From Cytophagales bacterium (lineage in GTDB: Bacteria; Bacteroidota; Bacteroidia; Cytophagales; Cyclobacteriaceae): a stretch of 64,000 nt of DNA. Below are positions 52,310-61,367 of the stretch, one piece after another. The translations under genes were made by a program, and so were the position numbers. The DNA lies in assembly GCA_020403045.1 (NCBI GenBank), contig JADBYK010000027.1:1-64000 (forward strand), read 5' to 3'. The notes below the pieces were generated by a model. That model had not been told where the DNA came from. It saw only the letters and a list, made by a program, of their open reading frames with translations, and made no database searches. Numbering within the stretch: position 1 is the stretch's first letter; each line of letters begins with the position of its first letter.

Positions 52310-53551
52310 CTATTGAACATTATGCAAAGACCTGAGTTTGTCTGCTTTCCATGAGGTAACACCAACCACACCAAGTGTCATCAAGCCCCCAAAGATGACC
52401 GAGGGAACCACCCCCAGGAGCTTAGCTGCGACCCCCGACTCAAATGAGCCAATTTCATTGGAAGAGCCAATAAATATACTATTAACTGCAGAGACCCTAC
52501 CTTTCATATTTTCGGGGGTGAGGGTGTGAATGAGTGTGCTGCGAACGATGACACTGACGCAATCGAACATACCGCTCAAGATCAGCAGCGCCATGGATAG
52601 CCAGAAAAGTTTAGAAAGACCAAATCCAATCATACACAATCCAAAACCTGCTACACACCACAGCAGAATTTTTCCGATATTTTTTCTGATGGGGTTTCGG
52701 GTAAGATAGACTGCCATGATCACCGCACCGATGCCTTGGGCAGAGCGCAGAAATCCTAGCCCTTCTTTGCCTACATGCAAAATCTCATCTGCAAAAATGG
52801 GTAGTAGGGCAACGGCTCCACCAAACAAAACCGCGAAGAGATCAAGTGAAATAGCACTGAGTACAATCTGATTTTTGAAAACGAATTGGATGCCGGCTTT
52901 GATCTTATCAAAGATACCTTGCTCATCACTAACTGGCGGTAACGCTCGGTTGGGGATGGCTATGTAACAAAGTAATCCTGCCAAGACCAATACCACGTCT
53001 ACTGTATATGCGGCAGTGATTCCATAGAAACCAAAAATAAGGCCGCCAATGATGGGGCCACCTACTGCTGCACCTTCCCATAGCGTGCTGTTCCAAACAA
53101 TCGCGTTCTGATACAGGGAACGATCAACCAATTGAGGCATGAAGGAGAAATTTGCAGGTGATAAAAACCCACGTGCAATGCCACTCAGGAAAATGATGGC
53201 GTAGATTGGGAGTGCGCCTCGGGCTAAAATAAATGCACCCAGATCCATCGTAAAATAAAGGAGTGCCATCGAACACAACACAAGTGTTATCACGCACACT
53301 AAAATTATTTTTTTGCGCTGCACCACATCCGCCAAATGACCAGCGTACAACGACACGGTAATCGCTGGAATTGCTTCGGCTAGGCCGATGAGTCCCAATG
53401 AAAGTGGATCTTTTGTAATTTCATACACTTGCCAGCCAACCACTACAGCTTGTACCATGATAGCCAATGTGACAAACAGTCTGGCGAGAATAAAGAAACG
53501 AAAGTCGCGCACCAGTAGCGCTGCGTAGGGATTTTCAGAAGATTGGCTCAT
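52310..53551 (-). CDS. Major facilitator superfamily transporter (MFS_3/enterobactin-exporter-like)
   Basis: A 413-aa protein with 12 predicted helices. Loop 2-3 motif is SLYAGHLADVVQRKKIILV (GxxaDRxxrr type) near residue 52, and the half-repeat loop lies around 200. Related to the EntS/MFS_3 group. Substrate unknown. The ATG overlaps the TGA of the NadR-like gene by 4 bp (ATGA), so the two are translationally coupled. Confidence 0.88.
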   Translation of the reverse strand: MSQSSENPYAALLVRDFRFFILARLFVTLAIMVQAVVVGWQVYEITKDPLSLGLIGLAEAIPAITVSLYAGHLADVVQRKKIILVCVITLVLCSMALLYFTMDLGAFILARGALPIYAIIFLSGIARGFLSPANFSFMPQLVDRSLYQNAIVWNSTLWEGAAVGGPIIGGLIFGFYGITAAYTVDVVLVLAGLLCYIAIPNRALPPVSDEQGIFDKIKAGIQFVFKNQIVLSAISLDLFAVLFGGAVALLPIFADEILHVGKEGLGFLRSAQGIGAVIMAVYLTRNPIRKNIGKILLWCVAGFGLCMIGFGLSKLFWLSMALLILSGMFDCVSVIVRSTLIHTLTPENMKGRVSAVNSIFIGSSNEIGSFESGVAAKLLGVVPSVIFGGLMTLGVVGVTSWKADKLRSLHNVQ

Positions 53552-54093
53552 TGAAAAAATTGCGCGTTGATGGCCTCTATTGCCTTTTTCCTACGGCTAT
53601 CACCCTGTCCTGAAATTTCTATAAACGGCACATTCGTTTTTGCCACTTCGTCCTGATAGATTTTCCAAAAATGCTCTCTTTTCTCAGGGTGTTCTCGTTG
53701 AGGATCATCTTCCCATGGGAGGTCGATGTTGGTGAGCAAATACAAATCATATTTTCGCTCAGCCATTTTATCCAGTATCTCTTGGTCGCAGGATCCATAT
53801 TTGTGTTCACTCCACACCTTTACAACAATAAGATTAGTGTCGCAAATCATAATTTTGTTTGATTCCCTTAGCCATTCGTCTTCCATCCTAAGTTGCCCGT
53901 GTGCAATTTTGACCAAATCGGGCTGTGCGTATGGTTTTCCAAGTTTGTTTAAATAGGCCCTTGCATACTCTTCCACGCAGGTGGTTTTGAAATGACTAGC
54001 CAGAAACTTTGAAAGATCTGTTTTTCCAGTGCATTCAGGGCCAATTACACATACTTTTTTGATCGAGGACTCGGTAGTTTGAGAAAACGACAT
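53548..54093 (-). CDS. NadR-like AAA domain protein (ribosylnicotinamide kinase-like)
   Basis: A 181-aa P-loop kinase with Walker A GPECTGKTDLSKFLA (about 19-33) and YDLYLLTNIDLPWEDDPQREHP, typical of the C-terminal kinase part of NadR. No N-terminal nucleotidyltransferase or helix-turn-helix domain is present. It probably phosphorylates nicotinamide riboside. The coupled MFS gene is not PnuC, so an NR import link is not supported directly. Confidence 0.85.
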   Translation of the reverse strand: MSFSQTTESSIKKVCVIGPECTGKTDLSKFLASHFKTTCVEEYARAYLNKLGKPYAQPDLVKIAHGQLRMEDEWLRESNKIMICDTNLIVVKVWSEHKYGSCDQEILDKMAERKYDLYLLTNIDLPWEDDPQREHPEKREHFWKIYQDEVAKTNVPFIEISGQGDSRRKKAIEAINAQFFQ

Positions 54094-54197
54094 GAGCTTT
54101 TTGTTTCCAAAATAGGTATTAAAATGGACATTCGTTCGATGGCTGGTTACTGTCGCAGAGTAAAATTTATTTATCTTTCGAATTCAAACAACCTCAA

Positions 54198-55652
54198 GTG
54201 GAACGAAGAAAGGCGCTTAAACAGTTAGGACTTGGATTATCTGGAGGGATTTTGATGCCAAGTTATCTTATGTCCTGCAGTAAGGATGACCCAGGACCCG
54301 AAGTGCCTTATGACGGCAACGTAATTGTCATTGGTGCAGGAGCTGCCGGATTGTATGCTGCCGATATTTTGCGTGTGAAGGGCATCAAAGTAACCATTCT
54401 AGAAGCTTCTAGCCAGCCCGGGGGCAGGATACGTTCGTTGCGCAATCAAATCGATGTGCAGTACCAATCTTTCAACAATGCTTCTCAAGCCGATTTTCCA
54501 ATAGAATTGGGAGGCGAGGTTGTTTACGGATCGAATTCATCATGGGGAAAGATCATTAGTGATCTTAGTCTGCCAACGGTGGAGGTGGACCCAACCGCTC
54601 CTCGTTACATATTAGATAGTCAAGCAAAGACCAGTGCAGATTGGAATAGTGATGGCGACTGGAATGCGGTTCAGAATTTTGTCAATGGGTTGCCGAATTA
54701 TGCAGGTGGAGATACTGTTCAAGGCGCTGCAGCCGTATCTACAAGAGCACAAGCATTGCTCAATTCTCAGACCGGCAATTACTACGGAACGAACAGTGAC
54801 CGCATTGGTGCGTTTGGTCTCGGTGAATCGTTGAAGCTATCCAAGCGTGATGCCAAACAATTGATGACGCGCGCCAACCCGTGGCAGGATATTATTATCT
54901 CCCGTTTCAGTGAGGTGATTCCAAGTATAGTTTTGAATACGGTAGTGAAGAAAATAGATTGGAGCTCTACACTAATCACCATTACCGACAGCAACGGAAA
55001 AGAATATACCGCAACAAAAGTGATCGTATCGGTTCCTTTGTCTATTTTAAAAAACGGAGACATCACCTTTACCCCGGGCTTGGATGCCACGAAAACCAGT
55101 GCACTGGCTAAATTCAAGATGGATGCCGCAATGCGGATTGTATTGGATTTTAAGACTAATTTTTGGGGTTTAGATTCCAGCTATATCTGGGGAGGATCAA
55201 CGGTGCCACAGTATTTTAATTCGGGAGTCGGCAGGAGCAAATTTTTTCGCTCCATGGCGCTCACCATTTATGGACAAAAGGCAGAGCAGCTATCGGCTTT
55301 GTCTAATTATGATAAGGTTTTAACTGTTCTGGCGGAGTTAGATGCTGTGTACCAAGGCCAGGCAACGCGATTTATTAGGCGTGACCTAGATGAAAAGCTT
55401 GACGACACAAATAATATTGTGCGCTTAGTAAAAGACTGGACAAAGGACGAATTTATTAAAGGCGGGGTTTCCTATCCGCTGGTTGGCGCCACCAATGCAG
55501 ATCGAAAGGACTTGTCGTTACCTATTGCCGACAAGCTATATTTTGCAGGTGAAGCCACAGATGTGGAAGGTGATTCCGGTACAGTCAGTGGTGCACTTAA
55601 TTCAGCCGTGCGTGTAGTGGAGGAAATTGTTAAATCGATTCGTGGTATTTAA
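54198..55652 (+). CDS. Exported FAD-dependent amine oxidase-like lipoprotein
   Basis: A 484-aa flavoprotein starting with GTG at 54198. The N-terminus shows both a twin-arginine-like segment (MERRKALKQLGLGLSGG) and a lipobox (YLMSC, Cys about 27), suggesting a Tat-exported lipoprotein. The FAD-binding motif is VIGAGAAGLYAADIL (about 44-58), followed by EASSQPGGRIRS; the C-terminal FAD segment is LYFAGEATDVEGDSGTVSGAL. It is likely a monoamine or amino acid oxidase in the periplasm; substrate unknown. It is convergent with the TolC gene, only 13 bp apart. Confidence 0.85.
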   Translation: MERRKALKQLGLGLSGGILMPSYLMSCSKDDPGPEVPYDGNVIVIGAGAAGLYAADILRVKGIKVTILEASSQPGGRIRSLRNQIDVQYQSFNNASQADFPIELGGEVVYGSNSSWGKIISDLSLPTVEVDPTAPRYILDSQAKTSADWNSDGDWNAVQNFVNGLPNYAGGDTVQGAAAVSTRAQALLNSQTGNYYGTNSDRIGAFGLGESLKLSKRDAKQLMTRANPWQDIIISRFSEVIPSIVLNTVVKKIDWSSTLITITDSNGKEYTATKVIVSVPLSILKNGDITFTPGLDATKTSALAKFKMDAAMRIVLDFKTNFWGLDSSYIWGGSTVPQYFNSGVGRSKFFRSMALTIYGQKAEQLSALSNYDKVLTVLAELDAVYQGQATRFIRRDLDEKLDDTNNIVRLVKDWTKDEFIKGGVSYPLVGATNADRKDLSLPIADKLYFAGEATDVEGDSGTVSGALNSAVRVVEEIVKSIRGI

Positions 55653-55665
55653 CATACTGGCCATT

Positions 55666-57129
55666 CTAGTTGCCCTCATTAAAATTTAAGTTTCGCACAC
55701 CAGCAGCCCAATAAATGGTTGCCTTCATTTTTTCGTACTCCGACTTCAACTTAAGCAGTTTTGATTGTGCTTGAATCAACTTCTCCTGTTGAATGTTGAT
55801 TTTGAACAAATCACTTTCCCCATTCGACAGATTAAACAGTTCCGCTTTTAGCAATCGATCATAGTTAGCAGCCACCGATGTTTGTTGAACCAAAATACCG
55901 CTTGTATTTACGATTTGGTTGAACACCGCATTTACCTGGTTAATGATTTCGCGTTCGGCCTGTGTTTGCTCATATTGAGTACTAAGAATTTTAATTTTTG
56001 TTTGCGCCAATTTTGCACGCTCTTTTCGAATGAGTATGGGCATTGAAAAATCAAGGCCGAACTTATAGTCATTCATAAGGCGAAATGATTGAAACTCACC
56101 ACCCGGCTTTAATGGCTGATTGATAAAATTATAGTTTAGGTCGAGCCTAGGTTTCAAGTATTCTAACGCCAGCTTTCTATCTACCTCCAATTGATCAAGC
56201 TTCACTCTTAGTTTTACTAGTTCCGGGTGATTTTGTTTGGCTTGTAGCGTTAAATCCTGCAAAGTTTCCAAAGCTAAAAGCTGTCCGTCATTTTGAACCA
56301 ATACTGGCGCTATGTCCGCTGACAATTGAACCGGATAACCGGCATTATCCCACAGGTAGTTGGACGTTTTTATAGTCGTGTTCAAAAATTCCAAATAAGC
56401 CTCTTGCCTTTCTACGAGGCGTTGTTGGTAAATAATTTTTGCCTGTACAGTGTCGATTGCAGAGGCTTCGCCCAAACTCGCATCAAGATTTACAAGCCTG
56501 AATATTTCTTGGGCAATCAATGCATTTTTGCTAAGCAGGCGATAGTTGTAGTACGCAAAATACCATTGCCAATAATCTTTGGCGGCTTCCAACAGGATTT
56601 TGTTGATCAGCTTGATTTGTTCGGCCTCAGCCATTTGAGTAAACAGCTTGGCTTGTTTTAATGCAGCCCTTCGATCATCTGTGAATAATCCGCGACCAAG
56701 AGGCAATGATATTCCGGTAGTGAATTGACTGTTATCTGTTGAACCACCTACGATATTTTCGGGATCGATAAATTGTCCGGTGTTTTGTTCATAGCCAATC
56801 TTAGGATCAATTGGAAACCACGTGGGGATCGTGAAAGACGTATTGATCTTATTATAATAATTTTTGTTATCGAACTCCTTCACATTTACTTGCGCCTGCA
56901 CTTTAGGATCAAAGGCACCTCGTGCCATACGTATTTCTTGCTTGGCCACTTCATTCAGCAATCGCGTTTGCTTCACAATCGGGTGGAACTCGAGCATGGA
57001 CGCATACATGTTTTCAAGTGAGAACGCCTTGATTGAATCCGGCAAAATGAAAATAGAGTCCATAGCCGTTTGCGCTTGCGAGCAAGCAAATGAGCCAAGC
57101 CAGAAAAGAAGAAGAAGTATTTTTCTCAT
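55666..57129 (-). CDS. TolC-family outer membrane efflux protein
   Basis: About 487 aa from the ATG at 57129 (MRKILLLLFWLGSFACSQ), one base after the HlyD stop; an ATG at 57144 is possible, and the frame to 57249 is unlikely. A signal or lipoprotein peptide is followed by the two OEP repeats with long coiled helices (QAKIIYQQRLVERQEAYLEF; LLKLKSEYEKMKATI). It forms the outer membrane channel for the export system encoded upstream. It is the last gene of the tetR-ABC-HlyD-TolC operon. Confidence 0.85.
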   Translation of the reverse strand: MRKILLLLFWLGSFACSQAQTAMDSIFILPDSIKAFSLENMYASMLEFHPIVKQTRLLNEVAKQEIRMARGAFDPKVQAQVNVKEFDNKNYYNKINTSFTIPTWFPIDPKIGYEQNTGQFIDPENIVGGSTDNSQFTTGISLPLGRGLFTDDRRAALKQAKLFTQMAEAEQIKLINKILLEAAKDYWQWYFAYYNYRLLSKNALIAQEIFRLVNLDASLGEASAIDTVQAKIIYQQRLVERQEAYLEFLNTTIKTSNYLWDNAGYPVQLSADIAPVLVQNDGQLLALETLQDLTLQAKQNHPELVKLRVKLDQLEVDRKLALEYLKPRLDLNYNFINQPLKPGGEFQSFRLMNDYKFGLDFSMPILIRKERAKLAQTKIKILSTQYEQTQAEREIINQVNAVFNQIVNTSGILVQQTSVAANYDRLLKAELFNLSNGESDLFKINIQQEKLIQAQSKLLKLKSEYEKMKATIYWAAGVRNLNFNEGN

Positions 57130-57130
57130 C

Positions 57131-58420
57131 CTACGACTCTTCATCTTTTGACTCTTTCTTTTTGTTTGGCTCTTCCATTTCAGGCTCTGCGTATAGACTT
57201 GGAGGGAACCCATTAAGTTGTCGCCACAATTCGTACCACACTTTAACATCGTCCAACATTACCCACCCTTTTATCCCCGAGCCAACACGAATTTGTTTGG
57301 GCCATTTGGTGTCTTTTGGATCAGGTATAACGAGTATGCGAAATTCTCCTGGCTTGGTATTCACGTAGTCGATAACTTCTACAGTACCACCAAATGTACC
57401 GACAGAGATGCTAGGCCATCCGCTGAATTGCAGAGCAGGAAATCCATCGAACTCGATACGAACATGCCTTCCTTTACTGATGAGCGGCACATCCATTGCC
57501 TTTACATGCATCTCTACAGCCACGTCCGTGGATTGAGGCATGATGGTACAAACCGGATCGCCCTCTTTGATGGTTTCTCCGATACCTGCTTGCGTTGCTT
57601 TCACCACAAAGCCAGCTTGTGGAGCTAGAATAAAATATTGCTGTGCGCGGATTTCCATATTTGAAAGTTCGTTGCGCATTTTGGCAATGTCTGCCTGTGT
57701 ATCGAACTGCTCTGCAAGAGTATTGTTGAGGTCTGATTCTGCCTTGTTGATTTTATCCAGGTATTCAGCCTGTACACGTTCGATTTCAATTTCGGCATTG
57801 ACAAAGTCCGCCTCACTACTTTGGTATTTGTATTCGATGTCCTGAAATTTTGTTAGCGGAATATTGCCAGCCTCAAATAATTTTTGATTGCGTTCATATT
57901 GGTTTTTAAAGTTGTTGAAGCGCACGCGTTCCGCCTCCAATTTTGCTTTTGCCTGATCTCTTTTGTTGCGTAGGCCATCTTCGAGTGCACTCACTTGTCG
58001 TTGCAAGGCCTTTGCTTTTTGCTCTTTTGATTGAAGGCTCTGTTCTTTGGCGGTGATCACTTGCTGTAAACGTGAAAGCATTTGCGGGTCAAAGTATTTT
58101 TCCTTTACCTCGCTGATAATGGCAATCGTATCTAATCGATTTACGAATTGCCCTTCTTTTATTTTCCAAACTTGGATTCTTCCTGCAATAGTTGTTTCAA
58201 TGGTTTGAGGTCGGTTGCTTGGTGACAGCGCAGTCACCTTGCCGCCTCCTCGAATGTTCTGCTGCCATGGCAGAAACAAGATCACGAAAAAAAGCACAAA
58301 GATACCCGCTATCCACTTGGCTAAAATTTTTCCGGCCATCGGTGTCTCAAGCGAGCGCAGTGCATACATTTTTTCACTCGGCTGGCTCTTTTGATTTGAA
58401 TTGTTTGATATGTTTAGCAT
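57131..58420 (-). CDS. HlyD-family membrane fusion protein
   Basis: A 429-aa periplasmic adaptor with an N-terminal membrane helix (KWIAGIFVLFFVILFLPW, about 35-52), a split biotinyl-lipoyl domain (TIAGRIQVWKIKEGQFV and APQAGFVVKATQAGIGETIKEGDPV, quoted in parts), a long coiled-coil hairpin (about 110-250) and a beta-barrel domain. It bridges the ABC protein and TolC. The gap to the ABC gene is 5 bp and to the TolC gene 1 bp. Confidence 0.88.
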   Translation of the reverse strand: MLNISNNSNQKSQPSEKMYALRSLETPMAGKILAKWIAGIFVLFFVILFLPWQQNIRGGGKVTALSPSNRPQTIETTIAGRIQVWKIKEGQFVNRLDTIAIISEVKEKYFDPQMLSRLQQVITAKEQSLQSKEQKAKALQRQVSALEDGLRNKRDQAKAKLEAERVRFNNFKNQYERNQKLFEAGNIPLTKFQDIEYKYQSSEADFVNAEIEIERVQAEYLDKINKAESDLNNTLAEQFDTQADIAKMRNELSNMEIRAQQYFILAPQAGFVVKATQAGIGETIKEGDPVCTIMPQSTDVAVEMHVKAMDVPLISKGRHVRIEFDGFPALQFSGWPSISVGTFGGTVEVIDYVNTKPGEFRILVIPDPKDTKWPKQIRVGSGIKGWVMLDDVKVWYELWRQLNGFPPSLYAEPEMEEPNKKKESKDEES

Positions 58421-58425
58421 ATCGA

Positions 58426-60585
58426 TTAGTGGGTTATTCCGTTAAGTTCATTGTCTTTAAGTAGTTGCTCCATTGGACCAGTAGCTTTTACAACTCCTTT
58501 GTCTAATATAATCACCCTCTCGCAAGCACTCATCACCAATGGATCGTTCGAAACAAAAATCATCGTTCGTTTTGTGTCGTTGTGGTTTAGCATGGCAAGT
58601 AATGCCATCTTTTCTTTCTTCGAAAGCGCCTGAAAAAAGTCATTCAAGATCAACAGTTTTGGCTTCTCGGCAAGGCAACGTGCCAGAATAAGTTTGTAAC
58701 AAAATGAACCTGAAAGGCCAATGCCACCGCTTAACACGTGTGTGTTTAGTCCGTCAGGCATCGCATTTACAGCGTCTAAGATGCCCACCTGCTCCAACGC
58801 ATCCAACGCGTCTTGTACAGTTTCGCTTGGTTTCCCAACTGTTACATTTTCAATAATCGTTCCATCAAAAAGATCGTCTCTTGAAATATTCTTTGCCACA
58901 TAATCGCGTAAGTGAGTAAGATCAAGATCACGAAGGGAATAGTTGTTAATGGTAGCCACTCCTTCATAATCACTGAAAAGCCCGGCAATAATATTCACCA
59001 AGGTAGCTTTTCCAGATCCTCCAAGCCCAGTCAAGCAAATTTTTTCGCCAGAAGCAATTTCAAAATCGATCCCTTTTAAGGCGTAATCGTTAGAACCTTT
59101 ATGCTTGTATTTCAGATCTTTTACACGCACCGACAGTCCGTTGTTGGTCAACTTGGGAAAATCAAAACCGCCAGCTCTTTCAATGGGGATGTCCGTCACG
59201 TGTCCCACTTTATCCACAGCTGTAAGCATGTCATAAACTACATCCATATACATAATGATTTTCTCCACTGCGTTCAATATCAAGATGATTACAATTTCAG
59301 ACGCCACCAATTGCCCTAGTGTGATTTGTCGATCTACTACAAGCAGCGTACCCATGATCAACAAACCACCAATAATCAACGCTTTGAAAATGACGATCGC
59401 GGAGTACTGTGTGATCAAGACCTGAAAGTGGATTTTGCGATTCTTCAGGTAGCTATTTACACTATAGTCGGTTCTACGAAGGGGCAGATCTGTATTACCA
59501 GCAAGTTTGAACGAGTGGATAGCGCGTGCCAACTCTTGCAGCCATTGAGCTACCTTGTATTTATACTTGGACTCTTGTATCGAAGAATTTAGGCCACGTG
59601 GGCCGGTATAATAAAATATGAGAACAAGAGTAGTTAGTAGGATTAGACCAAAAAACACAAAAAATGGGTGGTAGAGGGAGATCAGCAATAGCCCAAATAG
59701 GATTTGAATGACGGACGAAGAGAGATCTATCAATATTTTGGGCAACCCTTTTTGGATGGTCATCACATCAAAAAAGCGGTTAATCAACTCGGGCGCATAG
59801 TTTTTTTGAAGTGCTTCCAGTCGAAGGCGTGGAATACGAAAGGCAAAATCAAATGCAGCTTTCGTAAAAATCCTGCGTTGCAAAAACTCGACCAAAGTAA
59901 TTTGAATCATTTGAAGTACGCCCGTCAATAGCACCCCGACAATGACGAGCCCAATCATTAAGTAGACCGAGCTGAAAATTACTCCCCCTGAAATCAACTC
60001 GACCGTGGTTTGGATACCGAGAGGCACGGTAAGACTAATTAATCCAACCACAATGGCATAAAATAGTATATAGAAAATTTCCTTCTTTTCAGTTTTTAAC
60101 AAACGGAAAAACCGTTTTGCGGGACTGGGTGTCTCACCTTCATCGCCTTCGATATTTACCGGGCTATCGTAGGAGAAAATATAAAATAGTGTAAATTCAC
60201 CCTCATTATTTTTGAGCATTAAAGACGAATCAAACGGAATCGATTCGGTGCGCTCTGATTTAATGCTTACTAACTTAAACTTTCCGTTTTCCGGTATGAT
60301 GAGCGCAGGATAAAGTACACCTTCACTTCGAAGGAAAGTCAGCATGGGCGAAGTTTGCTCGCGCAAAAAATCATTGAACATTTTTTCGTCCAAATGATTT
60401 TCCATAAACATCATGCGAATTTGATTGCCGGCTTCCACCAAATCTCGTTTGAATTCTATCAATTCATCTTCTGCATAGGATCGTTGATTGGCCTCTACGT
60501 GCTGAATATTTTCTGCGGAGAAACTGTGTTTCATGGCCAGCGCTACTTCGCGTAAGCAGCGGGTGATTTGACTGTTGTTAAGCAT
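58426..60585 (-). CDS. ABC exporter-like protein with degenerate nucleotide-binding domain
   Basis: A 719-aa protein with the layout of type I secretion ABC exporters. The N-terminal domain of about 150 aa has no C39 protease Cys/His. A six-helix membrane domain (about 160-450) and a C-terminal ABC domain follow. The fold markers are all aligned but key residues are changed: Walker A GLGGSGKAT (Ala for the Mg-binding Ser/Thr, about 519-527), no Q-loop Gln (ISRDDLFDGT), signature LSGSF in place of LSGGQ (about 622), Walker B LLILND in place of DE (about 643-648) and Asn for the H-loop His (FVSNDPLVM, about 680). ATPase activity looks lost or strongly altered. Overlaps tetR by 8 bp. Confidence 0.85.
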   Translation of the reverse strand: MLNNSQITRCLREVALAMKHSFSAENIQHVEANQRSYAEDELIEFKRDLVEAGNQIRMMFMENHLDEKMFNDFLREQTSPMLTFLRSEGVLYPALIIPENGKFKLVSIKSERTESIPFDSSLMLKNNEGEFTLFYIFSYDSPVNIEGDEGETPSPAKRFFRLLKTEKKEIFYILFYAIVVGLISLTVPLGIQTTVELISGGVIFSSVYLMIGLVIVGVLLTGVLQMIQITLVEFLQRRIFTKAAFDFAFRIPRLRLEALQKNYAPELINRFFDVMTIQKGLPKILIDLSSSVIQILFGLLLISLYHPFFVFFGLILLTTLVLIFYYTGPRGLNSSIQESKYKYKVAQWLQELARAIHSFKLAGNTDLPLRRTDYSVNSYLKNRKIHFQVLITQYSAIVIFKALIIGGLLIMGTLLVVDRQITLGQLVASEIVIILILNAVEKIIMYMDVVYDMLTAVDKVGHVTDIPIERAGGFDFPKLTNNGLSVRVKDLKYKHKGSNDYALKGIDFEIASGEKICLTGLGGSGKATLVNIIAGLFSDYEGVATINNYSLRDLDLTHLRDYVAKNISRDDLFDGTIIENVTVGKPSETVQDALDALEQVGILDAVNAMPDGLNTHVLSGGIGLSGSFCYKLILARCLAEKPKLLILNDFFQALSKKEKMALLAMLNHNDTKRTMIFVSNDPLVMSACERVIILDKGVVKATGPMEQLLKDNELNGITH

Positions 60586-61267
60586 AATTGTTTTCAGCGT
60601 TTATCGAGCAGAATACTATGTTTTCCAAAAAACTATAAAGTCGGTTAAAGCGACTTTCGTTGGCTTCAAGACTTGTTAGGGATGGTAAGTGGGATGCAAA
60701 GAAAAGTTGTTGATTGGCCGTAATGAGAACGGTGCTTACCAACGATTCGGCAAATGGGTAATTCGGATTAATTACATGGATCAACGAGGCTATCTTACCA
60801 CAGACGCTCTTGAACCCACCAAACAATCCTTCTTTATTGAGGTCATCGACTCCTTTTGTCAGATACGTTTTGTCTAACTCGGCAATCACAATTCGATGTA
60901 GTGCTTCTTCGTTCACGAATTCGAAGGTAGGGTCATATTTTTTTTCTTCTGCCAAAATCCGCAAACAAGTTTTTAGTTTTTCTTTGGGGTCAGCCACGGC
61001 ACTTGTAAATATCTCTATTCGATACTCCATCCAATTCCAGTACCACGCGATTAAATAGACCAAGAGCCTATGCTTGTTTTCAAAATAACGATAAATAGAT
61101 GCTTCTGTGGAGTCGATTTCCTCTGCTAATTTTTTAAATGTAAACTGCTCAAAGCCCAGCTGGTCGATTAAAAGCATGCTGCTATGAATAATCTTTTGGC
61201 CTAACTGGGTGTGTTGGGGGTCTCGTAAGTAAAGGTGGTCGTTCAGCTTGAAAGCAAGTGTAGGCAT
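60578..61267 (-). CDS. TetR-family transcriptional regulator
   Basis: A 229-aa repressor. The N-terminal helix-turn-helix is LGFEQFTFKKLAEEIDSTEASIYRYFENKHRLLVYL (about residues 35-70, quoted in shorter form as SIYRYFENKHRLL), the TetR hallmark. The C-terminal ligand domain is unassigned. It is first in the exporter operon and so probably regulates it and itself. A palindrome fitting an operator lies just upstream, directly behind an exact -7 box. Confidence 0.88.
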   Translation of the reverse strand: MPTLAFKLNDHLYLRDPQHTQLGQKIIHSSMLLIDQLGFEQFTFKKLAEEIDSTEASIYRYFENKHRLLVYLIAWYWNWMEYRIEIFTSAVADPKEKLKTCLRILAEEKKYDPTFEFVNEEALHRIVIAELDKTYLTKGVDDLNKEGLFGGFKSVCGKIASLIHVINPNYPFAESLVSTVLITANQQLFFASHLPSLTSLEANESRFNRLYSFLENIVFCSINAENNYA

Positions 61268-61284
61268 TTTGATACGGATATAAA

Positions 61285-61312
61285 CAAATATAATAGTATT
61301 ACTATCATTAAT
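61285..61312 (-). promoter_or_regulatory. Promoter -7 box with overlapping TetR operator candidate
   Basis: TATATTTG (minus strand, 61285-61292) is an exact -7 box. Adjacent to it, in the spacer, is ATAGTA-T-TACTAT (about 61295-61307) with partial outer symmetry (TAAT/ATTA). Its position between -33 and -7 suits repression by the TetR protein encoded next to it. Confidence 0.5.
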
Positions 61313-61367
61313 CGGAAAAGCTTACATAAAGGTTGCTAATTTGACTGCTTTATTTTAGATGAAAGAG

